Of a stretch of 64,000 nucleotides of DNA, positions 42,278 through 53,607 are shown piece by piece. The stretch covers positions 3,095,720 through 3,159,719 of the forward strand of contig CAXIPT010000003.1 of assembly GCA_964030475.1 (NCBI GenBank), given 5' to 3'. Below the pieces are notes generated by a model, which did not search any database, was not told where the DNA came from, and saw only the letters and a program-made list of their open reading frames with translations. The translations under genes were made by a program, and so were the position numbers. This DNA is from Tethya wilhelma (lineage: Eukaryota > Porifera > Demospongiae > Tethyida > Tethyidae). How positions within the stretch are numbered: the stretch's first letter is position 1; the number at the start of each line of letters is the position of its first letter.

Positions 42278-42542
42278 NTTGTTGCAAACTGGCAGTTGTT
42301 GCATACCGCAGGCAGGATGGAGTGATCAATTCATGGAGCTGTTTTGGCGGAAAGTATGTTATCCAAAGATCTCTGGAATGCAGGAATGAACTTTGTTTTC
42401 GTTTACCTCCAGTGAAGCATGTCCCATGACAGCTCTCCAACTATCAGGTTTCATTCTCCTGCAAAGACACACCGTGAATATCATTAATCTATTTATCCGA
42501 CAAAAGAAATGTCATAAAGAAAAACTTGACTGCTGCTCCACC

Positions 42543-42853
42543 ATGTTTGCAGATGCTCTACTGATTCTGTTCATTTCTTTTTGTACAGCCTTCCTCTCTG
42601 AAGGTAACGGTAACTCCACGTGTTCAATTCCATTCGTACATTGGGAGAGATGGTCTCCTTGTTATGTATGATTGTATTATCCCTCTATGACATATTACAT
42701 ATGTATTAAACCACGAAGACCTCTCTTGCTGCAGGTGTTCTCTATGTGTTGGTCTACAGAACTGACAACTACAAGAGACTCAAGGCCATTGTGGAGAAAC
42801 AGAGCAAGAGATGTAAGTGATAGCTCTGCTGTAAAACTGATCCATGGGTGAGT

Positions 42854-42892
<39 letters not shown>

Positions 42893-43607
42893 TTCTCGGC
42901 TGCAGTAGAGAGGAAGAAAGAACAGCTTGGAGAGACCAAGCTGAACCCAGCCAAGAAGAGGCTGGAGAAACAGGAGGAACAGCTTAAGTCTAATAGCCGA
43001 GACCTGAACATGGTCAAGATGAAGTCGATGTTGGCAATTGGACTTACCTTCACCGCCTTGCTCGGCATGTTCAATACCATGTGAGTCAGTGGTTTCCATA
43101 GTAACCAGTGGATCACATGATCTGTGCTTCTATCTCATTAGATTTGATGGCCGAGTTGTTGCCAAGCTTCCATTTCACCCGTTTGGCTTGATCCAGGGGA
43201 TTTCCCATCGGAACCTTATGGGGAACGATCCCACGGACTGCTCCTTTATCTTCCTCTATATCCTGTGCACCATGTCCATCAGAGAGGTAGGTGACGACAT
43301 GTTGAGGGGGTGTAGGGAGCACTGACATCTATTGTAGTATTCAGGCACCATTGTGTTGGTGTGCTGTAGTGACATACCCAGAGCATTCACATATTGCTTT
43401 GAACTTGTTCAAACACATGAATGTAGAAAGAAACCAGTTGCCATAGCTGCTAATCATTGTTTGAAATGGTTGCATCCAACCATCCCCTTCAGTGGCCTCT
43501 CTTTCTCCTCTTGTGCACAGAATGTCCAGAAGCTGCTTGGTTTCAGTCCATCAAGATCAGCTAACAAGGCGTCTGGAGGATTCATGCCAACTCCTCAGAA
43601 TAAATAG
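42543..43607 (+). CDS. TMCO1: TMCO1, ER calcium load-activated channel / translocon-associated insertase
   Basis: The start at 42543 encodes MFADALLILFISFCTAFLSE (first membrane helix). Then come VLYVLVYRTDNYKRLKAIVE, a basic coiled coil (LERKKEQLGE, KKRLEKQEEQLKS), and MVKMKSMLAIGLTFTALLGM (second helix). FDGRVVAKLPFHPFGLIQGI, SHRNLMGNDPTDCSFIFLYI and a C-terminal LGFSPSRSANKASGGFMPTP follow. It aligns end to end with human TMCO1 (about 188 residues), including SHRNLxGxDxTDCSFIFLYI. Five exons with short introns; one contains a CT microsatellite (42855-42897). The family is an Oxa1-type ER membrane protein implicated in calcium leak and multipass protein biogenesis. Confidence 0.95.
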
Positions 43608-43775
43608 TTTATAAATAATAATTGCAAGTATTATTATTTAAATATTCTTATATGTATCATATAAAATTCCATATCGAGATTCTTTAAAAGATATTTCATT
43701 GTGAGCAATTGAAGTGATGAAAGTGTGTGTGCGGGTGTGTCTAATCTGTTGACGTGTTCCATGTGTGATGGGTGT

Positions 43776-45153
43776 TCATAGTTGCTGCTCATAGTGGCTC
43801 AGTGCTGTCATTATGAGAGGGTCTTTCTTGGCTGCTTCAAGAAACTCTGCCAGACTAATCCTCTCATCTCCATCCTGTCACAACAAAGAGAGGTGTGTCC
43901 ACCATTAGCTAGCTAGCTACTCCGTCATCTTACCCTGTCCATGGTGTTGAAGAGATGGTCCACTCTCCTCTGAGGCAGCCACGCCTCCTCCTCCTCCTCC
44001 TCCTCCTCCTCTCTCTCGGCCGCCACCAGGTGGCCCACCATCTTGTGCATTGATTCCACCACCAGCTCCATCTCCCTGCGACTGATGTAGCCATCTTTGT
44101 CACAATCATACAGATGAAATGCCCCTGCAATTAGATATAATTAGACTTATTAACCTTAACCATCATTAATTACTCCGTATTACGATGGTCCTGAAGGTTC
44201 AAACTGATTTTGCTAACTGATTTTTGATCTAAGCTACCCCTCTAAGAGATTTTCATCTAAGCGATTTTGTATCAAAGCCGTTTTCATCAAAGCCCTAGCC
44301 CCTAGCTCCTAGCCTTTATTCCCTAGCCCCTAATCCCTAGCCCTAGCCCTAGCTCCTAGCCTCTATTCCCTAGCCCCTAGCTCCAGCCCCTAACTAACCC
44401 CTAGCTCTGATAGCCCTAGCCCTAGCCTTAGCCTTAGACTTGGAAGAAAATCACTTAGATGAAAATGGCTTAGCCCTAGCCCTAGACTAAAACCGCTTAG
44501 ATAAAATGGCTTAGATGAATCTCTTAGAAGAGGTTAAAAAGCTTAGATCAAAAATCGGTTAGCAAAATCAGTTTGAACCTTCAGGGCCACCGTAAATTAG
44601 CGTACACTCTAGTTTCTCCTCTGGTGTTCCTCTTGAAGTGGCTGAGAGAGCTTTGACAAATCCCTCAAAGTCCACGAGGCCATCTTGGTTCACGTTGAAG
44701 GTGTTGAACAAGTGAGTAGCAAACTTCTCTGAGTCTCCAAATGGGAAGAACTGGCGGTAGATCTTACAGAACTCCTGGAGATTTAAGATTGAGAGATGGG
44801 TACAACTCACAGAGACAGCTGTAGCTATTCTACCTCTTTATTGATGGTCCCAGAGGGACAGTCGTTCACAAAGCCTTTATACCTGAGAACATATTTTGAT
44901 GCATTGCAGTGTGAATAATTATGATAATAATAATAGTAGGATACACGTCATAATGATGGTTGCTAATAGTTACCATCTCTTCAGTTCATTAGCACTAACT
45001 GCAAGTGTACAAGAAAACAACAACAATAACAACAACAGTCAGTTTTTTATAAACCAGTACTGGTGAGCTACTACTAATGGTCTCCTCACAGTGTGTGCTG
45101 GCGGTCAGCTCGTCCAGCTGCTCCCGGCTCAACTTGGAGCTTCTCTTGCCCAT
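43776..45153 (-). CDS. Neuronal calcium sensor / frequenin-family EF-hand protein
   Basis: The start at 45153 encodes [17 protein letters not shown], with an N-myristoylation-type MGxxxSKL as in NCS-1. Later exons give [37 protein letters not shown] (EF2, with Asn at position 1 of the loop), [13 protein letters not shown] then [20 protein letters not shown] (EF3), [20 protein letters not shown] and [20 protein letters not shown] (EF4). The C-terminus is ALSHYEQQL. This follows NCS-1/hippocalcin architecture closely. Unusual is a run of nine Glu ([13 protein letters not shown]) between EF3 and EF4, encoded by a TCC repeat on the plus strand near 43988-44012. A family B MITE sits in the intron directly after the EKLE(W) donor. 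It is divergent from the Kir gene. Confidence 0.88.
44183..44592. mobile_element. MITE family B copy 2
   Basis: Same terminal repeats (CGATGGTCCTGAAGGTTCAA and its complement), CCCTAG-rich middle and flanking TA as 14351-14792. The right end lies about 20 bp inside the NCS intron donor. Confidence 0.85.
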
Positions 45154-45408
45154 TCTATCAAGTGGGTGGGGCTCATTAATTCAGTCCATGAACATCACGT
45201 GACAAAAGGTCGTTGCGCTTCACGATTTGCTGTGCTGTATATTCACCCTTTGGCAACATTATGGTCTAACAGCTCTTGGTAAGTCAGTGCGTGGGTCTGT
45301 GTGTGTGTCAATCAACAGCTATGTTACATACAGTACACCTAATACATCCATTCATACTATGTTGTTGTATAATGTGTATTCCCTGTGTGCCCCCAGCTGT
45401 GCTGCTAT
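45154..45408. promoter_or_regulatory. Bidirectional promoter region between the NCS and Kir genes
   Basis: 255 bp between divergent start codons. A 5'-UTR intron for Kir is likely: donor GGTAAGTCAGTG near 45280, acceptor CCCCCAG near 45396. Confidence 0.5.
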
Positions 45409-46515
45409 ATGGCCACCATAAACTCTGGCTCTCCAATGAACTCCATGGCCGGGACCCCCCATCAAAGTGCTGCACCCTATCATTCTATTAATGATGATGT
45501 CGTGGTGAGGTCACCTCCCTGGTATGGGAGGTGTTGCCATAGCGACACTCGCCTAGTGAATCGTACCAGCGGTCGTTCAAACATCAAGAACACTGGCTTC
45601 AACACGGGCTACTTTGGTTACCTCACGGACAGCTTCACCACCCTCATCAACTCGCGGTGGTATATCATCATTGGCTTCTTTGTTGGTGCCTATATCGGCT
45701 CTTGGCTCTTCTTTGCCACCTTCTGGACTGTGGCGGCCTACGCTGATGGCAGGTACAACGGCTCCTGCATTGTCAATGTGACGGATTTCTCCTCAGCCCT
45801 CCTCTTCTCCATAGAAGTCCAAAATACGATTGGTTTTGGCAACAAGTTTGTAGCCAATGAATGCACCTGGGGTATCCTCATCTTGATGGTGCAGAGCCTC
45901 CTGGGCCTGCTCCTGGACTCTGTCCTGCTCGGACTTGTCTTTGCCAAGATCACCCGACCAAGAAACAGACGCAAGACCATTGTCTTCTCCAAGAATGCCG
46001 TTATCCACGAGGACCATGAGGGGAACCAGGTGCTGGAGATGAGGATCGCAAACCTCCGACGATCTCAGATCGTAGAGGCACATGTCCGCCTTCGCCTCTA
46101 CTGGTACAAACTAGTCGACTCGCAGAACCTGTTTTACGAGTTAGAAGAGTATGACTTAGACTGTGGTTATGATACGGGACAGGATAGGCTCCTCCTCCTC
46201 ACCCCCGTCTTGCTCCAGCACCCGATCACAGAGACAAGTCCCCTCTTTGGTCTCACCCAGACGGAGCTGAGCACCCTCGACCTGGAGGTGGTGGTCATCC
46301 TAGAGGGGATCGTGGAGGCGACCGGCCTCACGGTCCAGGCACTGTGGTCCTACACCAAGAATGAGATCCTCTTTAATCACAAGTTTGTGCCCGTCATCCA
46401 CCGCAACCCAGAGAGCCTGAGGTGGGAGGTGGACCTTGATCGCATCGATGACATCAGAGCTATAGCCCCGCCCACTGGGACTAGGACCAGGGAGGAGGAG
46501 GACACAGAGTCGTAG
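45409..46515 (+). CDS. Inward-rectifier potassium channel (Kir family)
   Basis: A single exon encodes 368 residues from MATINSGSPMNS. The first membrane helix (about 84-108, WYIIIGFFVGAYIGSWLFF) and pore loop are followed by the selectivity filter TIGFG at 140-144. Extracellular Cys120 and Cys152 match the conserved Kir disulphide. The second helix (LILMVQSLLGLLLDSVLLGL) has Asp170 at the 'rectification controller' position (Asp172 in Kir2.1), which predicts strong Mg/polyamine block. The C-terminal immunoglobulin-like domain is intact (TIVFSKNAVIHEDHEGN, LEMRIANLRRSQIVEAHVRL, TGLTVQALWSYTKNEIL, FVPVIH). The GFG filter is also found in Kir6 subunits. A plasma-membrane K+ channel is a safe call; the subfamily is not assigned. 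Confidence 0.95.
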   Translation: MATINSGSPMNSMAGTPHQSAAPYHSINDDVVVRSPPWYGRCCHSDTRLVNRTSGRSNIKNTGFNTGYFGYLTDSFTTLINSRWYIIIGFFVGAYIGSWLFFATFWTVAAYADGRYNGSCIVNVTDFSSALLFSIEVQNTIGFGNKFVANECTWGILILMVQSLLGLLLDSVLLGLVFAKITRPRNRRKTIVFSKNAVIHEDHEGNQVLEMRIANLRRSQIVEAHVRLRLYWYKLVDSQNLFYELEEYDLDCGYDTGQDRLLLLTPVLLQHPITETSPLFGLTQTELSTLDLEVVVILEGIVEATGLTVQALWSYTKNEILFNHKFVPVIHRNPESLRWEVDLDRIDDIRAIAPPTGTRTREEEDTES

Positions 46516-47047
46516 GATGAGAGCACATGTACAACTGGTGCATACATGAACTGTATTATAGTTGGTGGTGTGTGTTTTATAGTAATTATTATTGAAATTT
46601 TTAGTGGAATATGATAATCGTGTGATGTGTTTCACTTGCTGCAATTGGATTATCACTTTAATAAAAGCAATCAGTTAATTTACCAGCAGAACCACTGTAC
46701 ACTGACTACTTCACTAGCGCTCTGCTTAGGTGTTGCTGTCATGCTGACAATGCAGAAAATAACTTGTAATGTAAGAGTCAAGACTGAACTGAATTTTACA
46801 ACAGATCATGACTGAAAGTGTTATTGTGCAATCTGCGTGGTTACTATAGTGACAAACTGGTGATATAGATTGGAAATTTGGGACGGCCTCACAGGCGTAG
46901 CAATATTAGGACAAAACTGTTATTTGCACACAAAAATAAAGATATTTTAAATCAGCAAAGTACTATTGAATGCATGAGTGATTTGTGAAAGTGTTGTAGT
47001 AAAGAAAAAGGAAGTTAGAAGGAGCAGGAGGGGTCAGGGGTCAGAGG
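46516..47047. other. Convergent 3' region between Kir and the O-mannosyltransferase fragment
   Basis: 3' UTRs with AATAAA-like signals near 46660 and 46935. No coding or repeat element was recognised. Confidence 0.45.
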
Positions 47048-47473
47048 TCAGGGTGTCTGGCGATGAAGGAGGTCCCAGGAACTGACCCAGTGACGCCAGA
47101 AGATCTGGTCAACAGAGAGAGCTGGGAAGCCATAAGAGAATGGAGCAAAGATGAAGAAAGAGAGAAGAACAGCAAGGCAGAGGAGAGAGGCGACAGCATA
47201 GAAGACGGGGAGAAGGAGCCGAGGGTACCTGGAGGGGATCATGTGACCAGCATGTGACTAACATGTGACTAGAATGAGGAGATCATGTGATACCTTTTGG
47301 CCCACATGTGAGCATGCTCACAGAGAGCAGCCACCATCATGAACTTGAAGGGCAGGGCAGGGAGGTAGTGATGGAGGAAGAGAACTCGAGAGAGAAGGAA
47401 ATAGGGGACATAATGGACCAGCCAGCCAACCAGCAACACACTGCCCTGGGTCCACCATCTCTCAAATTCAGCT
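47048..47473 (-). CDS. POMT1: Protein O-mannosyltransferase, C-terminal two exons only
   Basis: Exon at about 47473-47288 encodes GSVLLVGWLVHYVPYFLLSR and LFLHHYLPALPFKFMMVAAL. The last exon (about 47231-47048) gives YPRLLLPVFYAVASLLCLAV, FAPFSYG and WVSSWDLLHRQTP. The GW-x-LHY-x-PFF...LFLHHYLPAL signature and terminal SWD match the PMT family, nearest to POMT1 (LFLHHYLPAL, DSWDIL) rather than POMT2. These ER enzymes add O-mannose to alpha-dystroglycan-type substrates. The upstream exons are absent because the GT microsatellite and 'n' at 47587 lead straight into the DDAH gene, so the catalytic N-terminal half is not in the window. Confidence 0.75.
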
Positions 47474-47504
47474 GCAGTCAATGCACATGTTTGTGTGAGT
47501 GTGT

Positions 47505-47506
<2 letters not shown>

Positions 47507-47581
<75 letters not shown>
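47507..47581. repeat. GT microsatellite ending at an assembly join
   Basis: About 35 GT units, then GAGAGA and 'n' at 47587. Confidence 0.95.
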
Positions 47582-47583
<2 letters not shown>

Positions 47584-47611
47584 AGANAAATTCAGTCTCA
47601 GTTCAAGAAAG

Positions 47612-49538
47612 ATGTTTGGACATTTCAGACGATTTTCATTGGTCGGTGTGCGTCATTCGTCCACAGTCGTGAAGCGGCGTACACAGCCAACGGACTTAGC
47701 CGAGTTCTTCCACTACAGTAGGAGTGTCGTCGCTTCCCAAGCTAGCATCAGCGAGAAGTTTGTAAGCCAGTCTCTTCGTTTTCGCGAGCCTAAAGAGCCG
47801 ATAGATATTGACAAAGCCAAAAGACAGCACGCCAACTACGTTCAACATTTGAGCAATTTGATTCCGGAGGTTATAGCTGTGCCGTGCGATGGACACTACC
47901 CCGATCAGGTGTTTGTGGAGGACCCAGTTGTCGTGTTGGAAGGGACTGCACTGTTAGCGCACATGAAGCCACGCTCTAGAACTGGTGAAAGAGGTCCTAT
48001 GAAAGCCGTGCTGGAAGAACTGGGACTGAACATCGTGGAAATGAACGACCCCGGCGCTTATTTGGATGGCGGGGACGTACTGTTCACGGGACGAGAATTT
48101 CTCGTTGGACTGTCAGAAAGAACCAATAAGGTATAGTATATTTTATTGGTAAATAAAAATACTGTATTGGCTATATTGAATATCAAAATACTGTATATGA
48201 ACTGCGGCTGTGACGTACATGATTTTTCCACCTCAAACAATTTACATCATGTTCTTGATCTTGTACGTACGTATGTAAGCGGAAGCACAATGGTTATTCT
48301 GTTGTATGAGCTTTGTAGTCTTTGGTGTCTTTTTCATAACTGTATGTGTTACACTTGTGTGTTAACATGATCCTGACAGCTGTACTGATTTATTCATTGT
48401 TTTGGAAGAAGTTTGTGAGTCACACATTTCATTTTTTGAGCTGAAGACAATGTACAATTCACCCTGAGGTCATCATGAGTGTGCATAAGGATATGGCAGT
48501 GACTCCCTCACTGGTAATGATGACCTTAGAGTGGCTAGATTAAAGGAACTGTGTCACTATATAAGTACTGTTTTGTTACCAAAAATAAAATGCGTGACGT
48601 TTTGTGACATTTTTTGTTGACAAATGCGCAATATACGTACATACACGGGGCTAATACCCGGGGCGTGGTACCCAGATCACGCAAGAAACAAAACAAAAAC
48701 CACAAATGGTCATAGAACATCATAAAATGTCACACATTTTATTTTTAGTAACAAAACACTGCTTATATAGTGACACAGTTCCTTTAAACTCCTCTGAACT
48801 CACACAATAATGAATTACTGTAAATACCATTAGTACTACAGTAGATCAATCTAGGCTTCCTCTGACTTCACATGTACCCTGCATACAAACATCTCTTGTG
48901 GCTTCCTACTCATCACTGTGTAGACATGCCACATGGCTTCCTAAGCTGCATGCATGGCACATGTCCTTGCATGTACTCAGGTGTAGATTGCTCAGCTGTT
49001 GATTTCTTCTCTCCCCCCTCCCTGCTGCAGGGTGGCGTGGAGTGGGTGGCCAAGGCCTTCCCCAGCTGGCCGGTCACTGGTATCACTGTACGGAGTCCTG
49101 TCCTTCACCTCAAGTCCATGTCCTCCATGGCAGGCCTTGATCTCATCGCCATCTCTGAGTCTCCCTCCGGGAACACAGCTTGGAGAGACATTGAAACACA
49201 GGCACACTTCAGGTACAAAAGACTGGGATTCCCAGGTATGCTAATAGCATAGTGCATGTACTTATAATGTACGCATAATTATTATTGCAAGAACCTGCAA
49301 ATAATTTTGTATTACAGAATTTATATATAATTAACATTGGCTGGTATTTTATGCAGATGACAATGGTGCTAACTGTCTGTTCATCAATGGAGTGATCTTC
49401 CACCCACCCAAGGAAGAATACCCTGAGAGTTACAAGGTTTGGGAGAGGGTGGATCATTGTGAGAAGATTCCCCTGCCCAATTCAGAGCTTGCTAAAGCTG
49501 ACGGCTCTCTGACTTGCAATTCTATTCGAATCAACTGA
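47612..49538 (+). CDS. Dimethylarginine dimethylaminohydrolase (DDAH)
   Basis: Hydrolyses asymmetric methylarginine (a nitric oxide synthase inhibitor) to citrulline. Three exons (47612-48130, 49031-49235, 49357-49538) encode 301 residues. PDQVFVEDPVVVLEGTALL, ELGLNIVEMNDPGAYLDGGD, VLFTGREFLVGLSERTNK, LHLKSMSSMAGLDLIAI (catalytic His in LHLKS), EEYPESYKVWERV and DGSLTCNSIRIN (catalytic Cys in LTCNS) match the family. The N-terminus (MFGHFRRFSLVGVRHSSTVV) is basic and Ser-rich, about 30 residues longer than human DDAH1, and looks like a mitochondrial presequence. The first intron contains a family A MITE. The start is only 25 bp after the 'n', so the leader is cut. Confidence 0.93.
48541..48786. 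mobile_element. MITE family A, intact copy
   Basis: The left end TAAAGGAACTGTGTCACTAT + ATAAG is repeated inverted at the right end, and the inversion extends through GTTTTGTTACCAAAAATAAAA/TTTTATTTTTAGTAACAAAAC-type arms. The middle contains ACCCGGGGCGTGGTACCC. It lies in the first DDAH intron. Confidence 0.85.
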
Positions 49539-49639
49539 ACAGTGAATGTCAGTGACTGTGTGTTCATGTGTTTTGTTAACTCACCTAATCCTACTCACTG
49601 CTGCTGGTATATTACATTCTTTTTTTTTTTTTTTTTTTT

Positions 49640-49652
49640 NNNNNNNNNNNNN

Positions 49653-49709
<57 letters not shown>
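49640..49709. repeat. Gap (13 n) followed by GT microsatellite
   Basis: A poly-T run (49619-49639), the n run (49640-49652) and (GT)n to 49709. The 5' exons of NELF-B should lie in the sequence lost here. Confidence 0.9.
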
Positions 49710-49710
<1 letters not shown>

Positions 49711-49733
49711 CATGTTGTGTTGTCCTTCTATAG

Positions 49734-50843
49734 GGATGTGTCCATGTTGCTAAGAGACCCGTATGCTGTTCACGTCATTTGCTGGAGTATCATTCAGTGC
49801 CTACAAAGATTGAGTGATCACTCTAAACTTCCCAGAGTAAGAAACTTGCCACTTTGTTGCTAATGGAATTGAAGTGTTTGCCTTCCCCTCAGGAGAGCAC
49901 AGAGCTGGAGTGTCTAGTGAGGCTGCTGCAGCTGGCACTCAAGTCTCTAGACATCATTGAATCTAAGGAGTATTATGAAGATAGACCTGTAGGTTCACAC
50001 ACACACAGTACACAGTCAATGTGATTTAATGCCTCTTTAAAATAGCTTCACAGTATACACTGGTGTTGGCAATAGGTCTATTCTATCATTCACTCACACT
50101 CACACTCACACTCGTGCACAGAATGTTGAGCTGATTGTGAAGTTCCTCCCCGAGCTGCTCTCCCTGATGGTGGAGAACTCCTTGAGGGCGGTGCAACGCC
50201 AGCTGAAGGAGGAGCACACTCCCTCCGCGGCCTCCCCTCACCTCACCAGCCTCCTCTCCAAACACCCCAGTGCCATGTTCATTGCCTGCACCTACGCCAT
50301 TAGCCTGCTGGAGAAGAAGGACTTCAAGTCTCTGTCCATCCTCCTTCCTCTGATGGCCAAGGGTTTCTCAAAGGGAGGCCATGTTACCTCCTTCTCCGAC
50401 ACCTTCCTCCACTCATTGGTCCATCACATGAGTGCTCAAAAGGACACCATGAGAGACGCCACCCTGCAGCTGCTCCTCAGGGAGTTCTGGCTGCCATGTT
50501 GTCAGAATGAGACCGTTCTCCTCCACCTGTGTCGCCTCCTGTGGCGGGTCCACTCCAAACTCACCACCCAGGGCCTCAGCGAGGTGCTGGAGGAGATGAG
50601 CCCAGGGGAAGAGGTGGGTGGAGCTTGTAATTAGCTGTGATTTTAGCATGAGAAAATTTTTGACCAAAAAAATGTCTGCATGCTTGACTTAATTTTTCCT
50701 CCCTCCTATCAACTGCAAATCATGTACCTATTGCATATTTGTTTCTTTTATCACACACACACACGCAACTCTAGTCAAGTCAAATTGCTCATGAACAATA
50801 CCAAACTTTAGTTCAACATGTCAGATCAATATTGACACACTAA
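49734..50843 (+). CDS. NELFB: Negative elongation factor subunit B (NELF-B/COBRA1), C-terminal half
   Basis: Visible exons are about 49734-49835, 49893-49988, 50122-50615 and a short last exon 50775-50843. RDVSMLLRDPYAVHVICWSI aligns with human GDLSMILCDPFAINTLALST. NVELIVKFLPELLSLMVENS aligns with EVELITRFLPMLMSFLVDDY. FSDTFLHSLVHHMS aligns with FGDIFLHLLTGNLA, and LQLLLREFWLPCC and WRVHSKLTTQGLSEVLEEMS with the human C-terminal helices. The last exon gives SSQIAHEQYQTLVQHVRS (human EAVKELYSQLGEKL). NELF-B is the scaffold joining NELF-C/D to NELF-E. About the first 300 residues are missing upstream of the 49640 gap, so the gene is incomplete only because of the assembly. NELF-E is 40 kb away. 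Confidence 0.85.
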
Positions 50844-51093
50844 CAACATGACGGCTGTCACTACACTCCCTAGCAACGTTCAGCAGCAGCAGCAGGAGAA
50901 ACCACACCACAAAGTACAAACCAAGTAAATGACATAACATAATACTATGTGAAACTTGTACAGCAATGAAATAAATGAAGATTGGATGAGAAGTTATGAA
51001 TAAGAAATGAACACATTATTAACAAACTTGCAGGGCAAAAAGACTTATAGTTTGCAAAGTACAGTTGTCATAATTGAGACTATAAGTATGACA

Positions 51094-52824
51094 TCATATG
51101 ATGTCAAGGCCTGCTCCTGATCCCATTGGTGGAATGGTATCGGTATTATAGTTCCTTCGGTGGTTTACGACCTGCCACTCCCCCTCTCCATCATCACCAT
51201 GGTAACGGATAGGTGCTGACCTCCTCCCTCGGGACAACCCTCGTCCCAATCCAACACTGCGAGGCTTCTCAGGGACACGCCCCTTGCTAATCCCACGTCC
51301 TAGACCAACAGAGGCCATGGGGGGTGCTCTCTTATTAGAATTCCCTGGTCTCACAACATGAGGGGGCGGGTTGGAGCGAGGCCCAAAGCCCCGCGAGGGG
51401 TTGTACACTGGAGCAGGAGCTGGTGGAATCGAGACTGGTACGAGAGGAGCGGCCGTGAACTGGGGGGAGTGGAGGGAGGGAAACTCCTCGGAGGACAATG
51501 AGACACCCCTGTGATAACGATGACTCTGAGGTTGAACTGCAGTTGTGTTCTCAGTAGCAGCTGCCACCACCTCCTCAATGGTGAGCATCTCCCTGCCGCA
51601 CTGCACCATTGGCACCCCTCCTCTGTTAGCTCCCTCTTTCTGGTCAGAGGAACAAGATGGGACAGGAGTCTCTTCGTTCCAATCACTGATTTCTTCCTCC
51701 TGACCATTAGTGGTGACCTCTCGACCTCTCTGACCATTGACAGCATGCACTTGTACTGCAGGACTAGGAGGCGGAGTTTTGGATCGTACCTCTGCATGGT
51801 GGGCTCCCGCTGGCTCACTGCAGGGGTTCTGGTCTGCTGGGTTGATACTGGGAACACTTGGCTCTTCTTGGTGTGACTTAGGCTCATCCTTTTCACACTG
51901 AGCATGCTCAGTAACAGTCTTTATCTCTTTTTGTGATGAATGCTGCAGTTTACTCAGTCGGTTCTTTACATCGGCAATGTCTCTCTCTACACTGATCAGT
52001 CGTTCCAATGGTGCTTTACCAATTGCTGACTCATCACTTGATTTCTCCATCATCTCCAATAGAATTTGTTTCCTAGGCAACACAATAAACCACACCCCTT
52101 TCACCAGTGAACACATACACACCTGTATTGTGCTATCGAATTACCTCTTTTCTTGCAGTTCCTTGAGCCTAGTCTCCAGTTCCCTTGCTTCATTCTCTGC
52201 TGTGCTACAGAAGTAGTCCAAACCCAACCTCATCCACTGACCAACCTCTTTGTCCACTGCCGAACAGAGATCACTAGGTGCATGAAAGGTACTCACGATC
52301 AGAGGGAGGCTGGAGGGAGGGAGGAGAGGGAGAGAGAGAGAGAGAGAGAGAGAGATGAGGTTTACAATGTTTTTTTAAATCTTGAAATGGATGAAATAAA
52401 CCAGCTTCACAATGATTAGCTTATTACAGAGCGATTTTTAATGCCAATTGTTATCCAGTTTCTGGAATCAGACCAATCGACCCTACAGCTGTTGCAATGC
52501 AATACAGTGTTAGCTAGGTAGGGCACTTACTCCTCCAGGGCATAGAGCGTCAGTTGGTGGTCATATTCCACAAACCTGACGGTGTCGGGACACTCCCTGA
52601 GTGTTGTGAACAGGTGGGGGGTCTTTCTCTCCTCCAGTAGGAGCCCCCACACCTGTTTCTGCACCAGCCTCAGCATGGACTTGAGGAGGTCCGACTCCCA
52701 GAACCACTCAGAGACCTCACAGCTCATGAAGTAGGCACGGCCATTGTGAGAAAACACAGACAAACTGTGGTCATCTGTCAGTTTGGTCCTGGACAGAGGA
52801 GATACATTGATAACTTTCCCACCA

Positions 52825-52876
<52 letters not shown>

Positions 52877-53575
52877 CTCTTCATCAGAGGGGACCCATCA
52901 CTCCTCCTCTGCTCCTCCTCGCCACTAGTGCTTGTCTGGCTGCTCTCTCTGGCAGTCCTAGGCTCCAAGCTTGCTGTCCTACTCCTGGGTTCCAAGCTTG
53001 CCGTCCTACTCCTGGGTTCCACGCTAGCTGTCCTACTCCTGGGTTCCACACTGCTGCTGCTGCTGCTTCTAGTAGAGCTGCTATCATTGTTTCTGGTCGG
53101 TGCTGACCCAAGAGACGCAGGCTCATTCTGCAGCGCACTGGTGGGTGGAGCAATGGGTGGGGCTTGTTTCATCGGTAGCAGCATGGAGTCACTCAAGTTT
53201 GAACTGTTACTAGAACTGCTACTCAGAGTTGGAGGATCTTGATTGACCAGCTCAGCAGGATTTGAAGCAAGGAGTGGGTAGGTGGGATTCATTACCAACT
53301 GCTGCATGCCTAGAGGGGGTTGGAGTCCGGGGGTACTGGTCTGGCCCAGGAGGGGATTCCCCACAGCAAACATTGGGTTGGTGGATGGGTTCATCAGGAG
53401 AGCATTCTGTTGCTGTACCAACAGCAGCTGCTGGAGGTAGTTCTGGACCTGGAGCTGATTCATCTGAGACACCGTTGGCAGCTGCAGTCCTGGCATTGTG
53501 GGTGTGGTCACAGTCGACCCAATTTGACCTTTGTCCTCTGGCATTCTTACTTCTGGGACTTTATTTCCTGTGCTC

Positions 53576-53607
<32 letters not shown>

